In this document: positions 18,534 to 28,126 of the stretch, piece after piece
Position numbering within the stretch: position 1 is the stretch's first letter
Layout: the number at the start of each line of letters is the position of its first letter
NCBI RefSeq assembly: GCF_006542425.1
Contig: NZ_VFID01000014.1
Location: 1-64,000, forward strand
Origin: Pseudoxanthomonas sp. z9
GTDB lineage: Bacteria > Pseudomonadota > Gammaproteobacteria > Xanthomonadales > Xanthomonadaceae
Length of the DNA: 64,000 nucleotides
Direction of reading: 5' to 3'
Made by a program: the position numbers and the translations under genes
Notes under the pieces: model-generated
What the model was told of the DNA's origin: nothing
What the model saw: the letters and a program-made list of their open reading frames with translations, nothing else
Database searches by the model: none

Positions 18534-19049
18534 ATGAACAATACTGCCCGCGTTTTGATGCTGTCCCTGATGTCCGTGGCCGTGCTGGCCGGTTGCAAGA
18601 AGGCTGTGAAGGAAACCCAGCCGACCGACACCACCACCACCGTCCCGACCACCCCGACCGAGCCCACCACTTCCGGCGTCTACGGCCCGAACGACCTGGA
18701 CACCGACGCCTGCCTGCGCCAGCGCGTGGTGTACTTCGATCTGGACCAGGATTCGTTGAAGCCGGAATTCCAGGCCATCATGGGCTGCCACGCCAAGTAC
18801 CTGCGTGACCGTCCGTCCTCGCGCATCACCCTGGAAGGCCATGCCGACGAGCGCGGCAGCCGCGCTTACAACCAGGGTCTGGGCGAGCGTCGCGGCAACG
18901 CCGTGTCGTCCGCGCTGCAGGCCAACGGCGGCTCCGGCAGCCAGCTGAGCGTGGTGAGCTACGGTGAAGAGCGTCCGATCTGCACCGAGTCCAACGAGTC
19001 GTGCTGGGCGCAGAACCGTCGCGTCGAGATCGTCTACACCGCCAAGTAA
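18534..19049 (+). CDS. pal: Peptidoglycan-associated lipoprotein Pal
   Basis: This 171-residue outer-membrane lipoprotein has signal and lipobox VAVLAGC (lipidated Cys near residue 22), a Thr/Pro-rich tether (TTTTVPTTPTEPTTSG), and an OmpA-like domain (~60-171) with the peptidoglycan-binding segment ITLEGHADERGSRAYNQGLG. ATG 18534 gives the best spacing (6 bases) to the GAAGGA site; ATG 18528 is also in frame. Confidence 0.96.
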   Translation: MNNTARVLMLSLMSVAVLAGCKKAVKETQPTDTTTTVPTTPTEPTTSGVYGPNDLDTDACLRQRVVYFDLDQDSLKPEFQAIMGCHAKYLRDRPSSRITLEGHADERGSRAYNQGLGERRGNAVSSALQANGGSGSQLSVVSYGEERPICTESNESCWAQNRRVEIVYTAK

Positions 19050-19052
19050 GCG

Positions 19053-19871
19053 ATGAGCGCGATGTCGATCGGCAAGCGTTTCCTGCTGGTTACGGCGGCG
19101 GCCCTGGTGGCCGCCGCTCCCGCCTGGGCGCAACGCCAGAGCCTGGCGGACCGCGTCGCGGCGCTGGAGGCCAAGGCCAACAATTCCCAGGCCAACATGG
19201 AATTGTTGAACCGCCTGAGCCAACAGGAAGGCGAAATCCGCGAACTGCGTGCGCAGATCGAGAAGCTCCAGCACGATCTGCAGGAGTTCCAGCAGCGCAA
19301 TCGTGACCAATACCTGGATCTGGATGGCCGGCTGAACCGCATGGAAGGCGGTGCCACGCCACCCGTGGTGCCACCTGCGACCAGCAGTGGCGGCAGTCTC
19401 CCGCCCTCGACCCCGCCGGTGGCCACCAATGTCGAACCGGCGCCCTCCGTGCATGGCGATCCCGGTTCCCTGGCCCAGGCCGGGGACGAGCGCACGGCCT
19501 ACAACCAGGCGTTCGACAAGCTGAAGTCCGGCGACTATGTCGGCTCCGCCCAGTTGTTCACGGCCTTCCTGCAGGCGTATCCCAGCGGGGTCTACGCGCC
19601 CAACGCGCTGTACTGGCTGGGCGAGAGCTACTACGTCACCCAGAATTACGCGCTGGCCGCGGAGCAGTTCCGCGCGCTGATGGAGCGCTATCCCACCCAC
19701 GACAAGGCCCCGGGCTCGCTGCTCAAGCTGGGTCTGTGCGAGTACGGGCTGGGCAAGGTCGACGCCGCCGAGCGCACCCTGGCCGACGTGGTCAGCCGCT
19801 ATCCCGGCAGCGATGTCGCCCGTACCGCCGACGACCGGCTGAAGGCCATCCAGCTCGGCCGACTGCGCTGA
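19053..19871 (+). CDS. cpoB: Cell division coordinator CpoB (YbgF)
   Basis: This 272-residue periplasmic protein has a signal peptide (cleavage after AWA near residue 26), an N-terminal trimerising coiled coil (~30-95), a Pro/Ser linker and a C-terminal TPR domain (~150-270; AYNQAFDKLKSGDYVGSAQL, NALYWLGESYYV). In E. coli CpoB binds TolA and PBP1b and couples outer-membrane constriction to septal wall synthesis. PBP1b is coded later in this window (38755). It starts 3 bases after pal. Confidence 0.95.
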   Translation: MSAMSIGKRFLLVTAAALVAAAPAWAQRQSLADRVAALEAKANNSQANMELLNRLSQQEGEIRELRAQIEKLQHDLQEFQQRNRDQYLDLDGRLNRMEGGATPPVVPPATSSGGSLPPSTPPVATNVEPAPSVHGDPGSLAQAGDERTAYNQAFDKLKSGDYVGSAQLFTAFLQAYPSGVYAPNALYWLGESYYVTQNYALAAEQFRALMERYPTHDKAPGSLLKLGLCEYGLGKVDAAERTLADVVSRYPGSDVARTADDRLKAIQLGRLR

Positions 19872-20031
19872 TCGGCGGTTCTCCGTAGCCGACCGAATCG
19901 GCCCGCAACGGCCCACGTGGCCCGGATGGGGGCGGTTTCCGGAGGTTTTCCGGGCCAGGCCAACCATTTCCGAACGTCATTCACCCGAACCGCCCGGCGG
20001 CCGCGATGCCGACGGGCGATAATGTGCTGCC

Positions 20032-20706
20032 ATGAACGCTGTCCCCACCCCCGAGCCCGTCGCCCAGGAACGCCTGAAGCTGACGGAAATCTTCCTGTCC
20101 CTGCAGGGCGAGGCCAATACCGCCGGCTGGCCCACGGTGTTCGTGCGGCTGACCGGCTGTCCGCTGCGCTGCCAGTACTGCGACACCGAATACGCGTTCT
20201 ATGGCGGCCAGTGGTGGGACATCGATGCGATCCTGGCCGAAGTCGCTCGCCATGGCGTCCGCCACGTCTGCGTGACCGGCGGCGAGCCGCTGTCGCAGAA
20301 GCGCTGCCTGATCCTGCTGCGCCGACTGTGCGACGCCGGCTACGACGTTTCGCTGGAGACGTCCGGTGCGCTCGACATCGCCGAGGTCGACCCGCGGGTG
20401 TCGCGGGTGGTGGATCTGAAGACACCGGGATCCCGGGAGATGGCGCGCAACAGGCTGGAGAACCTGCCGCTGCTGACCCCGCGCGATCAGGTGAAGTTCG
20501 TCCTGTGCGGACGTGCGGACTACGACTGGGCGCGCGACATGGTGGCCGAACACCGGCTTGCCGAGCGCTGCGACGTGCTGTTCTCGCCATCCAAGTCCGA
20601 ACTGGAACCGCGCCAGCTGGCCGACTGGATCGTCGAGGATCGGCTGCCAGTACGTTTCCAGATGCAATTGCACAAGCTGCTCTGGAACGATGAGCCGGGG
20701 CGATAG
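20032..20706 (+). CDS. queE: 7-carboxy-7-deazaguanine synthase QueE
   Basis: This 224-residue radical SAM enzyme converts 6-carboxy-tetrahydropterin to 7-carboxy-7-deazaguanine in queuosine synthesis. The cluster-binding motif CPLRCQYC (CxxxCxxC) lies near residue 43 and the SAM-binding GGEPL near residue 84. It lies in the usual spot after the tol-pal genes and before queC. Confidence 0.96.
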   Translation: MNAVPTPEPVAQERLKLTEIFLSLQGEANTAGWPTVFVRLTGCPLRCQYCDTEYAFYGGQWWDIDAILAEVARHGVRHVCVTGGEPLSQKRCLILLRRLCDAGYDVSLETSGALDIAEVDPRVSRVVDLKTPGSREMARNRLENLPLLTPRDQVKFVLCGRADYDWARDMVAEHRLAERCDVLFSPSKSELEPRQLADWIVEDRLPVRFQMQLHKLLWNDEPGR

Positions 20707-20821
20707 CGCCGGATAGAGGCGCGCGGCCCGCACGGCGCATCGCGTGTGAATCCCCATGGCCCGCTCTGACCAGCCATGCTGCTGTTGAGAAGCGTTGCAA
20801 AAGGGGACGAAAGCCGGATGC

Positions 20822-20878
20822 TTTTCCCGATTCCCGATTCCCGATTCCCGATTCCCGATTCCCGATTCCCGATTCCCC
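20822..20878. repeat. Seven-copy TTCCCGA heptamer array abutting the queC start
   Basis: About seven head-to-tail copies of the 7-base unit TTCCCGA end directly at the queC ATG, the last one altered to TTCCCCA. The unit is the same as in the repeat arms around ruvC, but no inverted partner arm is present. It displaces any normal ribosome-binding sequence. Confidence 0.9.
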
Positions 20879-21544
20879 ATGAAAAAAGCCGTCGTTCTCC
20901 TCTCAGGTGGCATGGATTCCGCCGTCGTCGTCGCCATCGCCCGCGAGCAAGGCTATGCCGTGCATGCACTGAGCGTGCGCTATGGCCAGCGCCACACCTC
21001 GGAACTGGAGGCCGCCGATCGGGTTGCCCGTTCGCTGGGCGCGGTCGCGCACAAGACCGTCCATGTCGACCTGCGCAGCATCGGCGGCTCCGCGTTGACC
21101 GACGATATCGACGTGCCCGAGGCGGGCGGCGGCGGCATTCCGGTCACCTACGTGCCGGCACGCAACACCATCATGCTGTCGGTGGCGCTGGGCTGGGCCG
21201 AGGTGCTGGGCGCGGCGGATATCTTCTGCGGCGTCAATGCGGTCGATTATTCGGGCTATCCCGATTGCCGACCGGAATTCATCGAGGCCTTCGAGAAACT
21301 CGCCAACCTGGCCACCAAGGCCGGCGTGGAGGGCGCGGGACTGCGCATCCATGCGCCGCTGATGAAAATGGGCAAGGACACGATCGTGCGTGAGGGCCTG
21401 CGCCTGGGCGTGGATTTCTCCGAGACGGTCTCGTGCTACCAGGCCGACGAGCAGGGGCGCGCCTGCGGTCATTGCGATGCCTGCCGCCTGCGCGCGCAGG
21501 GCTTTGCCGACGCCGGCGTGGCGGACCCGACCCGCTACGCCTGA
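20879..21544 (+). CDS. queC: 7-cyano-7-deazaguanine synthase QueC
   Basis: This 221-residue ATP-dependent enzyme makes preQ0 from 7-carboxy-7-deazaguanine and ammonia. It begins [17 protein letters not shown] with the PP-loop SGGMDS, and ends with the zinc-binding cysteines ([21 protein letters not shown]). The ATG at 20879 matches the family start. No Shine-Dalgarno sequence is visible because the heptamer array runs up to the start codon, so translation may depend on an unusual leader. Confidence 0.96.
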   Translation: MKKAVVLLSGGMDSAVVVAIAREQGYAVHALSVRYGQRHTSELEAADRVARSLGAVAHKTVHVDLRSIGGSALTDDIDVPEAGGGGIPVTYVPARNTIMLSVALGWAEVLGAADIFCGVNAVDYSGYPDCRPEFIEAFEKLANLATKAGVEGAGLRIHAPLMKMGKDTIVREGLRLGVDFSETVSCYQADEQGRACGHCDACRLRAQGFADAGVADPTRYA

Positions 21545-21553
21545 CCCCCGGAT

Positions 21554-21583
21554 TTTTCAGCCAGCCCCAAGCTGGGGTAGAAT
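21554..21583 (+). promoter_or_regulatory. Probable promoter of tRNA-Lys
   Basis: TTTTCA (21554-21559) and TAGAAT (21578-21583) are separated by 18 bases and lie about 30 bases before the tRNA. The spacer holds CCCCA-AGC-TGGGG, a small hairpin that might also end queC transcripts. Confidence 0.5.
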
Positions 21584-21611
21584 TCGCACCCCGGCGCAAT
21601 GCCGGGTGCAT

Positions 21612-21687
21612 GGGCCGTTAGCTCAGTCGGTAGAGCAGAAGACTTTTAATCTTTTGGTCGAAGGTTCGAATCCTTCACGGCCCACCA
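21612..21687 (+). tRNA. tRNA-Lys (anticodon TTT)
   Basis: The 76-base cloverleaf has acceptor GGGCCGT/ACGGCCC, D-arm GCTCAGTCGGTAGAGC, anticodon loop CTTTTAA with TTT at 21645-21647, T-arm GAAGGTTCGAATCCTTC, and an encoded CCA end. It reads AAA/AAG lysine codons. Confidence 0.97.
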
Positions 21688-21704
21688 TATCGATCCGGCG
21701 ACCG

Positions 21705-21728
21705 AAGGCGCGCGAGCGCCTTTTTTCG
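21705..21728 (+). terminator. Rho-independent terminator of tRNA-Lys
   Basis: AAGGCGC-GCGA-GCGCCTT forms a 7-bp stem continuing into a T-run, 18 bases after the tRNA CCA end. Confidence 0.8.
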
Positions 21729-21883
21729 TGGCCGCGGAAGACCGGCAGGCCAGGTTCCCCGGCCGTTGCCCATGACAGTCGCGAGGACTCGCCGGAACGA
21801 CCTTGAGGGATACCCGCAGGGTCGCTTCCCTCCCATGCGTTGCCATCCCACCCGCTGTATGCGGATGGGATGGACCGTCGCGG

Positions 21884-22963
21884 CTACACCACCACCCGGT
21901 ACAAGGTGCCGCCGAAATATACGTACCAGCTGCCCTGCAGCCAGGCACCGCCGGTGCCGTCGGCAAAGGGCGAGACCAGCACGGGCGCCGCGCCGGGCCG
22001 TCCCAGGTAGAGATAGCCATTGCTGACGAACATCACCTGGCCTCCGGCGATCGCATGGATCGATGCGTCCGCGTCCGCGCGGGAGACAGCGGTCAGCTGG
22101 CCCTGCGGCGAACGCAGCCACACCTGCCTGACGGTGTTGCCATTCACGGTGTTCAAACGGGTGAAGCCGACCCATCCGCTGCTGGGGAAGTAGTCCGCCC
22201 GGGGCGTGAAGTAGTCGCCGCTGGCACCGCGCAGCACCACCTCGCCGAGACTGTCGTTGTACAGGACGATCTGCGAGGCCGTGTCCGAGATTTGCTTGCG
22301 GTAGACGACGTTGATGCCGTCGGTCAACGGATTGAAGTGCGAATAGGTGGAAGCGTGGGTCAGCTGCACGGTCTGCCCGGCCCGGTAGCGGAACACGTTG
22401 TAGGGCGCCGGGCCTTCGGTGTAGACGACTTCGCCTCCGTCGCCGACATCGGCCAGATCGGCGACGCGGCCGTTGCCGACCAGGGTGTCCTTGTACAGCA
22501 TCACGTCGCGCAGGTTCAGGTAGCGTCCCGGGCGCCAGGTCGGCCAGATGACGTAACGCTTGTTGTTCGGACTGACGCGCATGCCGCGAGGCGTCCCATC
22601 ATTCCCCAACGGCGTGGCGCCGCCGTTCCATTCGTAAACCGATGTTTCGTCGTCTTCCGTAATCCCGTACACCACGCCACGCGCGGTCAGCTTTTCGTAA
22701 CCCGGCGTGTGGCCCGTCGGATCCGGGACCGTGCGCAGGCTCCCGGTCGCGCGGTTGTAGACCTTCAGCAGCGGCCGGCCATCCTCGATGACGAAGAACA
22801 GGATGCGTTGCGGGGTGACGTCGGTGATGGTGCCGTCGACTCCGGTCACGTACTCGAGGCGGGCGGCCTGGCCGGAGAATGGGATCGCGACGGCAAGAAG
22901 CGCGAGTGCCGTACGAAGGAGAAACAAGGAAGAAAACTGCCGCTTGATCAAGCGCATGTCCAT
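21884..22963 (-). CDS. Exported protein of unknown function, beta-propeller-like
   Basis: This 359-residue protein starts at the ATG at 22963 (a TTG at 23032 would add 23 residues). The N-terminus has basic residues then a hydrophobic stretch (FLLRTALALLAVAIPFSGQA), a signal peptide with cleavage near residue 35. The rest is beta-rich with repeating ~45-60 residue units containing Tyr/Trp/Gly turns (for example VSPNNKRYVIWPTWRPGRY, HFNPLTDGINVVYRK, QVMFVSNGYLYLGRPG), which resemble blades of a TolB/WD40-like propeller. I do not recognise a named family. Codon use is somewhat less GC-biased than the neighbours. It stands alone on the minus strand. Confidence 0.7.
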   Translation of the reverse strand: MDMRLIKRQFSSLFLLRTALALLAVAIPFSGQAARLEYVTGVDGTITDVTPQRILFFVIEDGRPLLKVYNRATGSLRTVPDPTGHTPGYEKLTARGVVYGITEDDETSVYEWNGGATPLGNDGTPRGMRVSPNNKRYVIWPTWRPGRYLNLRDVMLYKDTLVGNGRVADLADVGDGGEVVYTEGPAPYNVFRYRAGQTVQLTHASTYSHFNPLTDGINVVYRKQISDTASQIVLYNDSLGEVVLRGASGDYFTPRADYFPSSGWVGFTRLNTVNGNTVRQVWLRSPQGQLTAVSRADADASIHAIAGGQVMFVSNGYLYLGRPGAAPVLVSPFADGTGGAWLQGSWYVYFGGTLYRVVV

Positions 22964-23134
22964 GGCGGGCTCAGCAGTATCGTCGTCTGACGGGAGCCGA
23001 GCGTGCGAGTGCATCCGTGAAACGGATGTCAAGCGGGTTCAGGAATGGCGCCGACGCCTTCCACGTTTCGAGCAGGCATATTCATAAAAAAGCCCGGCGC
23101 ATGGCCGGGCATTGTTTCATCGGGCATCCGCCAC

Positions 23135-23830
23135 TCAAGTATCGTATCCGACCTGCCCCAAGGTGAAGCCGCGGGTCTTGCGTATCGCCAACTGGTTGGT
23201 CACGCCGAGCAGTTCGTAGTGTCCCGCCAGCGTGGCGAGCAGGCCGTCGACACCGAGCTTGGGCGTTTCAGTCGGAACGCGGGCGATCTGGCGTTCCAGC
23301 GCATCGCGGCGCCAGTCGCGGCCCCGCAGCTTGGCCCAGTTGCGTACCAGCACATTCGGCCTTCGTGGCGCCTGCTTCGGCGGAACCCACAGGTAATCAT
23401 CGAAGATCATCACGCCGCCGGCCTTCAGCAGCGGCCAGGTCATCACGCCATCGGCAAGCGCGCCGAAAGCCGAGTGCCAGCCGTCGATGTAGATGAAATC
23501 GAACTCGCCCTCGATTCGGCGCAGAGAATCGAAGCTGTAACCCGAATGCTCGGTGATCCGATCGGCGAAAGCGGCCGTGTTCTGGCGGAACCGCGCGTGG
23601 TAGTCGCCATAGACGGGATCGGGGGCGAACAGGTCCACGCAATCGACGCGTGCGCCCGCACCGGTGAGGATGTGCTGGCATAGCCACAGCGTGGAGCGGC
23701 CTTCGAAACTGCCAATTTCCAGCGCGCGGACACCCGGTCGATCACGGAAGCCCCCCAGCCACTGTTGCCAGTGCGGGATGTTGTGATCGAACCAGTTCTC
23801 GCTGTACGGGTTCTGCGTCTGTTCCGGCAT
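23135..23830 (-). CDS. Class I SAM-dependent methyltransferase (Methyltransf_24-like)
   Basis: This 231-residue protein has the SAM-binding motif I LEIGSFEGRSTLWL near residue 37 and an acidic motif II VDCVDLFAPDP near 63, with the FDFIYIDGWHSAFGAL segment (~108-123) typical of the Methyltransf_24/CmcI-like group of O-methyltransferases, including those in cell-surface sugar or natural-product loci. AAGGAAG precedes the ATG at 23830. The acceptor is unknown. It is not evidently linked to its neighbours. Confidence 0.82.
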   Translation of the reverse strand: MPEQTQNPYSENWFDHNIPHWQQWLGGFRDRPGVRALEIGSFEGRSTLWLCQHILTGAGARVDCVDLFAPDPVYGDYHARFRQNTAAFADRITEHSGYSFDSLRRIEGEFDFIYIDGWHSAFGALADGVMTWPLLKAGGVMIFDDYLWVPPKQAPRRPNVLVRNWAKLRGRDWRRDALERQIARVPTETPKLGVDGLLATLAGHYELLGVTNQLAIRKTRGFTLGQVGYDT

Positions 23831-23996
23831 CGCTTCCTTCAACACAATCTGAGTTCCCCTTGCCCGCCTGCCACGGGCTGGGCGGATTTTAAGCGGATCC
23901 GCCGTGGCACGCGATGGCCTGCGCCAAGGGGTGCGGCAACAGGCCCTGGACGCTAAGGTAGCGTGCCCGTGCCCCGCGGGCGTACGGACGCGAATC

Positions 23997-24620
23997 ATGT
24001 TGAAAATCCTGGGAAAGTCGACCTCCATCAACGTCCGGAAAGTGCTCTGGCTGTGCGAGGAACTCGGCTTGCCGTTCGAACTGGAGGAGTGGGGCAGCGG
24101 CTACCGGTCCACCTCGCAACCCGACTTCCTGGCATTGAATCCCAATGCGCTGGTGCCGGTGCTCCGCGATGGCGAGCAGGTGCTGTGGGAGTCGAACACG
24201 ATCTGCCGCTATCTGGCCGGCCGCGAGCAGCGCGACGATCTGCTGCCAACAGCGCCGGCCGAAAGGGCCAGGGTCGAACAATGGATGGACTGGCAGGCCA
24301 CGGAACTCAACAACGCCTGGCGCTACGCCTTCATGGCGCGGGTGCGACAGAGTCCCGACCACGCTGATCCATTGCAGATCGAAGCCAGCGTGAGGGAGTG
24401 GAACCGGCGGATGGGAATCCTCGATGCGCAACTGGCCAGGACCGGTGCGCATGTTGCCGGCGATGCCTTCACCGTGGCCGATATCGTGGTGGGGCTGTCG
24501 GTCAATCGCTGGAAGATGACCCCGATGGAGCGTCCGGAACTGCCGGCGGTGGCCGCCTACCTGCGTCGGCTGGAAGCACGGCCGGGCTTTCGCCATTACG
24601 GCGGCAACGGCATTCCCTGA
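23997..24620 (+). CDS. Glutathione S-transferase family protein
   Basis: This 207-residue GST-fold protein has an N-terminal thioredoxin-like domain (MLKILGKSTSINVRKVLWLC, then NPNALVPVLRDGEQVLWESNTICRYL with the cis-Pro and the ES pair that hold glutathione) and a helical C-terminal domain (DAFTVADIVVGLSVNRWK, the N-capping box). The active-site Ser/Thr is probably in KSTS near residue 8. The physiological substrate is unknown. gshB at 47174 supplies glutathione in the same genome. Confidence 0.9.
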   Translation: MLKILGKSTSINVRKVLWLCEELGLPFELEEWGSGYRSTSQPDFLALNPNALVPVLRDGEQVLWESNTICRYLAGREQRDDLLPTAPAERARVEQWMDWQATELNNAWRYAFMARVRQSPDHADPLQIEASVREWNRRMGILDAQLARTGAHVAGDAFTVADIVVGLSVNRWKMTPMERPELPAVAAYLRRLEARPGFRHYGGNGIP

Positions 24621-24704
24621 GTAGAGCCGCCCTGGACGCGGACCTCCGCCGGGTTGCCCGGGCATGCGATCGGATGCGTCGTGTGATCCGCGTCCGGCAG
24701 AACG

Positions 24705-24732
24705 AAAAGAGGCGCCATCCGGCGCCTCTTTT
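24705..24732. terminator. Bidirectional terminator between GST and exported-protein genes
   Basis: AAAAGAGGCGCC-ATCC-GGCGCCTCTTTT is a perfect 12-bp stem with an A-run before and a T-run after, placed between two converging genes. It should work in both directions. Confidence 0.9.
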
Positions 24733-24750
24733 CTTTTGCGATTCCGCTGA

Positions 24751-25224
24751 TCAGGGCCGCATCGGCGTACCGCCGAAGCCGCGCGGCGGCGGCGGTCCAA
24801 CGTCGCCGGGCAACCGGCGGTAGCCATGGAAGCCCGGACCGTCGTACCGGCTCACGCCGATGTTGAGGTTGAACGCGCGGGACTCGCCCTCGTCGTTGTT
24901 GTAGGACTTGCAAAGATTGATGTTGGCGGCGTTCCAGTGGCTGCTGCCATAGCCCTTGGTATAACCGATGCCGGTGGCGACGCTGCCGGAGACATCGACC
25001 TTGCCGTCATCCTCGTCGACCGGGGTGCCGCAGGCGTTGCGGGCCACCGGCGCCGGCCGCAGCGCGCGGGCAGGCCGCCCGCTGGTGTCGCCGTAGTAGG
25101 TACCCGGCGGGTCGGCCGAATAGAGCGCGGGCCGGGGCAGGGTGAGATCGAGGGACTCCGCCGACTGGGCAAGCGCGCCCCCGGAGGCCAACAGACTCAG
25201 CAGCAGCGGGGCGATTGCCTTCAT
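24751..25224 (-). CDS. Small exported protein of unknown function
   Basis: This 157-residue protein has a clear signal peptide (MKAIAPLLLSLLASGGALAQ, cleavage after ALA near residue 19). The mature part contains two cysteines (NACGTP and NLCKSY), which might form one disulfide, a Gly/Ser/Tyr segment (VATGIGYTKGYGSSHWNAAN) and a Pro/Gly-rich end (PPPPRGFGG). No family recognised. It is transcribed alone and ends at the bidirectional terminator. Confidence 0.75.
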   Translation of the reverse strand: MKAIAPLLLSLLASGGALAQSAESLDLTLPRPALYSADPPGTYYGDTSGRPARALRPAPVARNACGTPVDEDDGKVDVSGSVATGIGYTKGYGSSHWNAANINLCKSYNNDEGESRAFNLNIGVSRYDGPGFHGYRRLPGDVGPPPPRGFGGTPMRP

Positions 25225-25532
25225 GGGGACCTCGACTCGATCGGGGAAGCGGATTCGCGCGATCCATGCGCCAGTCGCCAGACGCTAGCAGCTGCCGCTT
25301 GAACCCAGGCTGGATTCCGGCCTGAACTTTCCGGCTAGGACGAAGGTCATGGTGACTTGATGGCGTCGCCGTGGCTCCCCGCAACGGGAATCATGGCCGT
25401 GCCGGACCGCTCCGGCGGATTCCCGTCGTGTCCGCCGGGCGGTTCCCCCGCATAACAACCACAATATAGCTGTGCTCTCTCATCGCGGTCGCAGGAGTCC
25501 TGCGGCCGCATTTTTATCGTGCGGGCCCGCGC
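25225..25532. other. 308-bp intergenic region with two structured elements
   Basis: No convincing protein gene is present. It holds the start region of the small exported protein (minus strand), a large hairpin at 25384-25426, an AT-rich patch around 25453-25470 (ACAACCACAATATAGC) and a plus-strand terminator-like hairpin at 25487-25516. Since recQ ends at 25533 on the minus strand and the gene on the left starts leftward, no annotated gene reads rightward into that terminator. Confidence 0.7.
25384..25516 (+). ncRNA. Candidate small RNA with terminal hairpin
   Basis: The first stem pairs ACGGGAATC (25384-25392) with GATTCCCGT (25418-25426) and encloses GCCGGA-CCGC-TCCGGC. The second is GCGGTCGCAGGA-G-TCCTGCGGCCGC (25487-25511, with one mismatch or G-U type pair) followed by ATTTTTAT, a classical terminator on the plus strand. 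It has no upstream plus-strand gene, so an independent transcript is the simplest explanation. The 5' end and promoter are not defined, and the first stem may instead be a repeat element because it contains GGGAATC/GATTCCC. Confidence 0.4.
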
Positions 25533-27326
<1,794 letters not shown>

Positions 27327-27452
27327 GGCGATAGGGTAGCAGGACAGCCGGCCCCCGGCGTTCGGAAAATGCCCCGGAAGGGCGTCCGAGGAACCGCGGG
27401 CGGCATGTGGGTCCTTACCGTTGGCGGTGGCAAGCCGGTGCCCGTCCCCCGC

Positions 27453-27483
27453 AAAAAAAAAGCGCCCGGGGAACCGGGCGCTT
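27453..27483 (-). terminator. Rho-independent terminator of dps
   Basis: Read on the minus strand, AAGCGCCCGG-TTCC-CCGGGCGCTT is followed by a run of nine T. It begins ~28 bases after the dps stop and is one of the strongest terminators in the window. Confidence 0.9.
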
Positions 27484-27510
27484 GGGTCGACAACGCCGCG
27501 CTTCGCGGGA

Positions 27511-28041
27511 TCATTCCAGCAGCGAACGCAGCATCCAGGCATACTTCTCGTGCGTCTGCAGGCGCTGGGTCAGCAGATCCACGGACGGGTCGTCGCCGGC
27601 GTCGTCGGCGGTCTTGAGGACCTTGCGCGCCGTCCGGCACACCGCCTCGTTGCCGCTCACCAGCTGCTTCACCATGCCCTGCCAGCCGGGCACGCCATCG
27701 GCGCCGGATTCCTCCTGGATGGAGGACAGGCGGACGAATTCGCCATAGGAACCCGGGGCGTTGTAGCCCAGTGCGCGGATGCGCTCGGCGATCTCGTCCA
27801 GCGCCGTCCACTGTTCGGTGTACTGGGTCTCGAACATGGTGTGCAGCGAATTGAACATCGGTCCGGTGACGTTCCAGTGGAAGTTGTGGGTCTTCAGGTA
27901 CAGCGTGTAGCTGTCGGCGAGGAACCGTGACAGGCCTTCGGCAATCTTCTTGCGATCGCCGGTGGTGATCCCGATGTCGATGTTCGGGGAGGTGGCCGCG
28001 GGTGCGGCGGCCTGCTTGGTCTTTGCCTTGGTCTTGGACAT
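27511..28041 (-). CDS. dps: DNA protection protein Dps (ferritin-like)
   Basis: This 176-residue protein of the Dps/ferritin-like family forms dodecamers that oxidise and store iron and shield DNA in starvation. It contains the inter-subunit ferroxidase residues in KTHNFHWNVTGPMFNSLHTMFE (~55-77) and LDEIAERIRALG (~88-99). The N-terminal ~20 residues are Lys/Ala-rich (SKTKAKTKQAAAPAA), as in Dps proteins that bind DNA with a basic tail. AAGGAG precedes the ATG at 28041. It is divergent from hrpA with an 85-bp shared control region holding a palindrome. Confidence 0.94.
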   Translation of the reverse strand: MSKTKAKTKQAAAPAATSPNIDIGITTGDRKKIAEGLSRFLADSYTLYLKTHNFHWNVTGPMFNSLHTMFETQYTEQWTALDEIAERIRALGYNAPGSYGEFVRLSSIQEESGADGVPGWQGMVKQLVSGNEAVCRTARKVLKTADDAGDDPSVDLLTQRLQTHEKYAWMLRSLLE

Positions 28042-28086
28042 CTGCACTCTCCTTATGGGGGTCAATGGCTCACAATAACTACCCTA

Positions 28087-28100
28087 TACCCGTTTGGGTA
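28087..28100. promoter_or_regulatory. Palindrome TACCCGTTTGGGTA between dps and hrpA
   Basis: TACCC-GTTT-GGGTA is a perfect 5-4-5 inverted repeat about 46 bases upstream of dps and 27 bases before hrpA. On the minus strand a TATAGG or TAGTTAT element follows it, which could be the dps -10 region. It may be an operator or simply chance; no known regulator motif was matched. Confidence 0.35.
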
Positions 28101-28126
28101 ATAAAACGTTTCACCCGATTGGATTG

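Noticed and set aside
20822-20878. Heptamer array as a CRISPR array
   Set aside because: Units are 7 bases with no spacers, so it is a simple tandem repeat.
21612-21687. tRNA-Lys as an active attachment site for a mobile island
   Set aside because: No integrase and no repeated copy of the tRNA 3' end were found in the following sequence.
22964-23032. TTG start for the beta-propeller-like protein
   Set aside because: Would place 23 polar residues before the signal peptide; its TTGACA is more likely a promoter -35 element.
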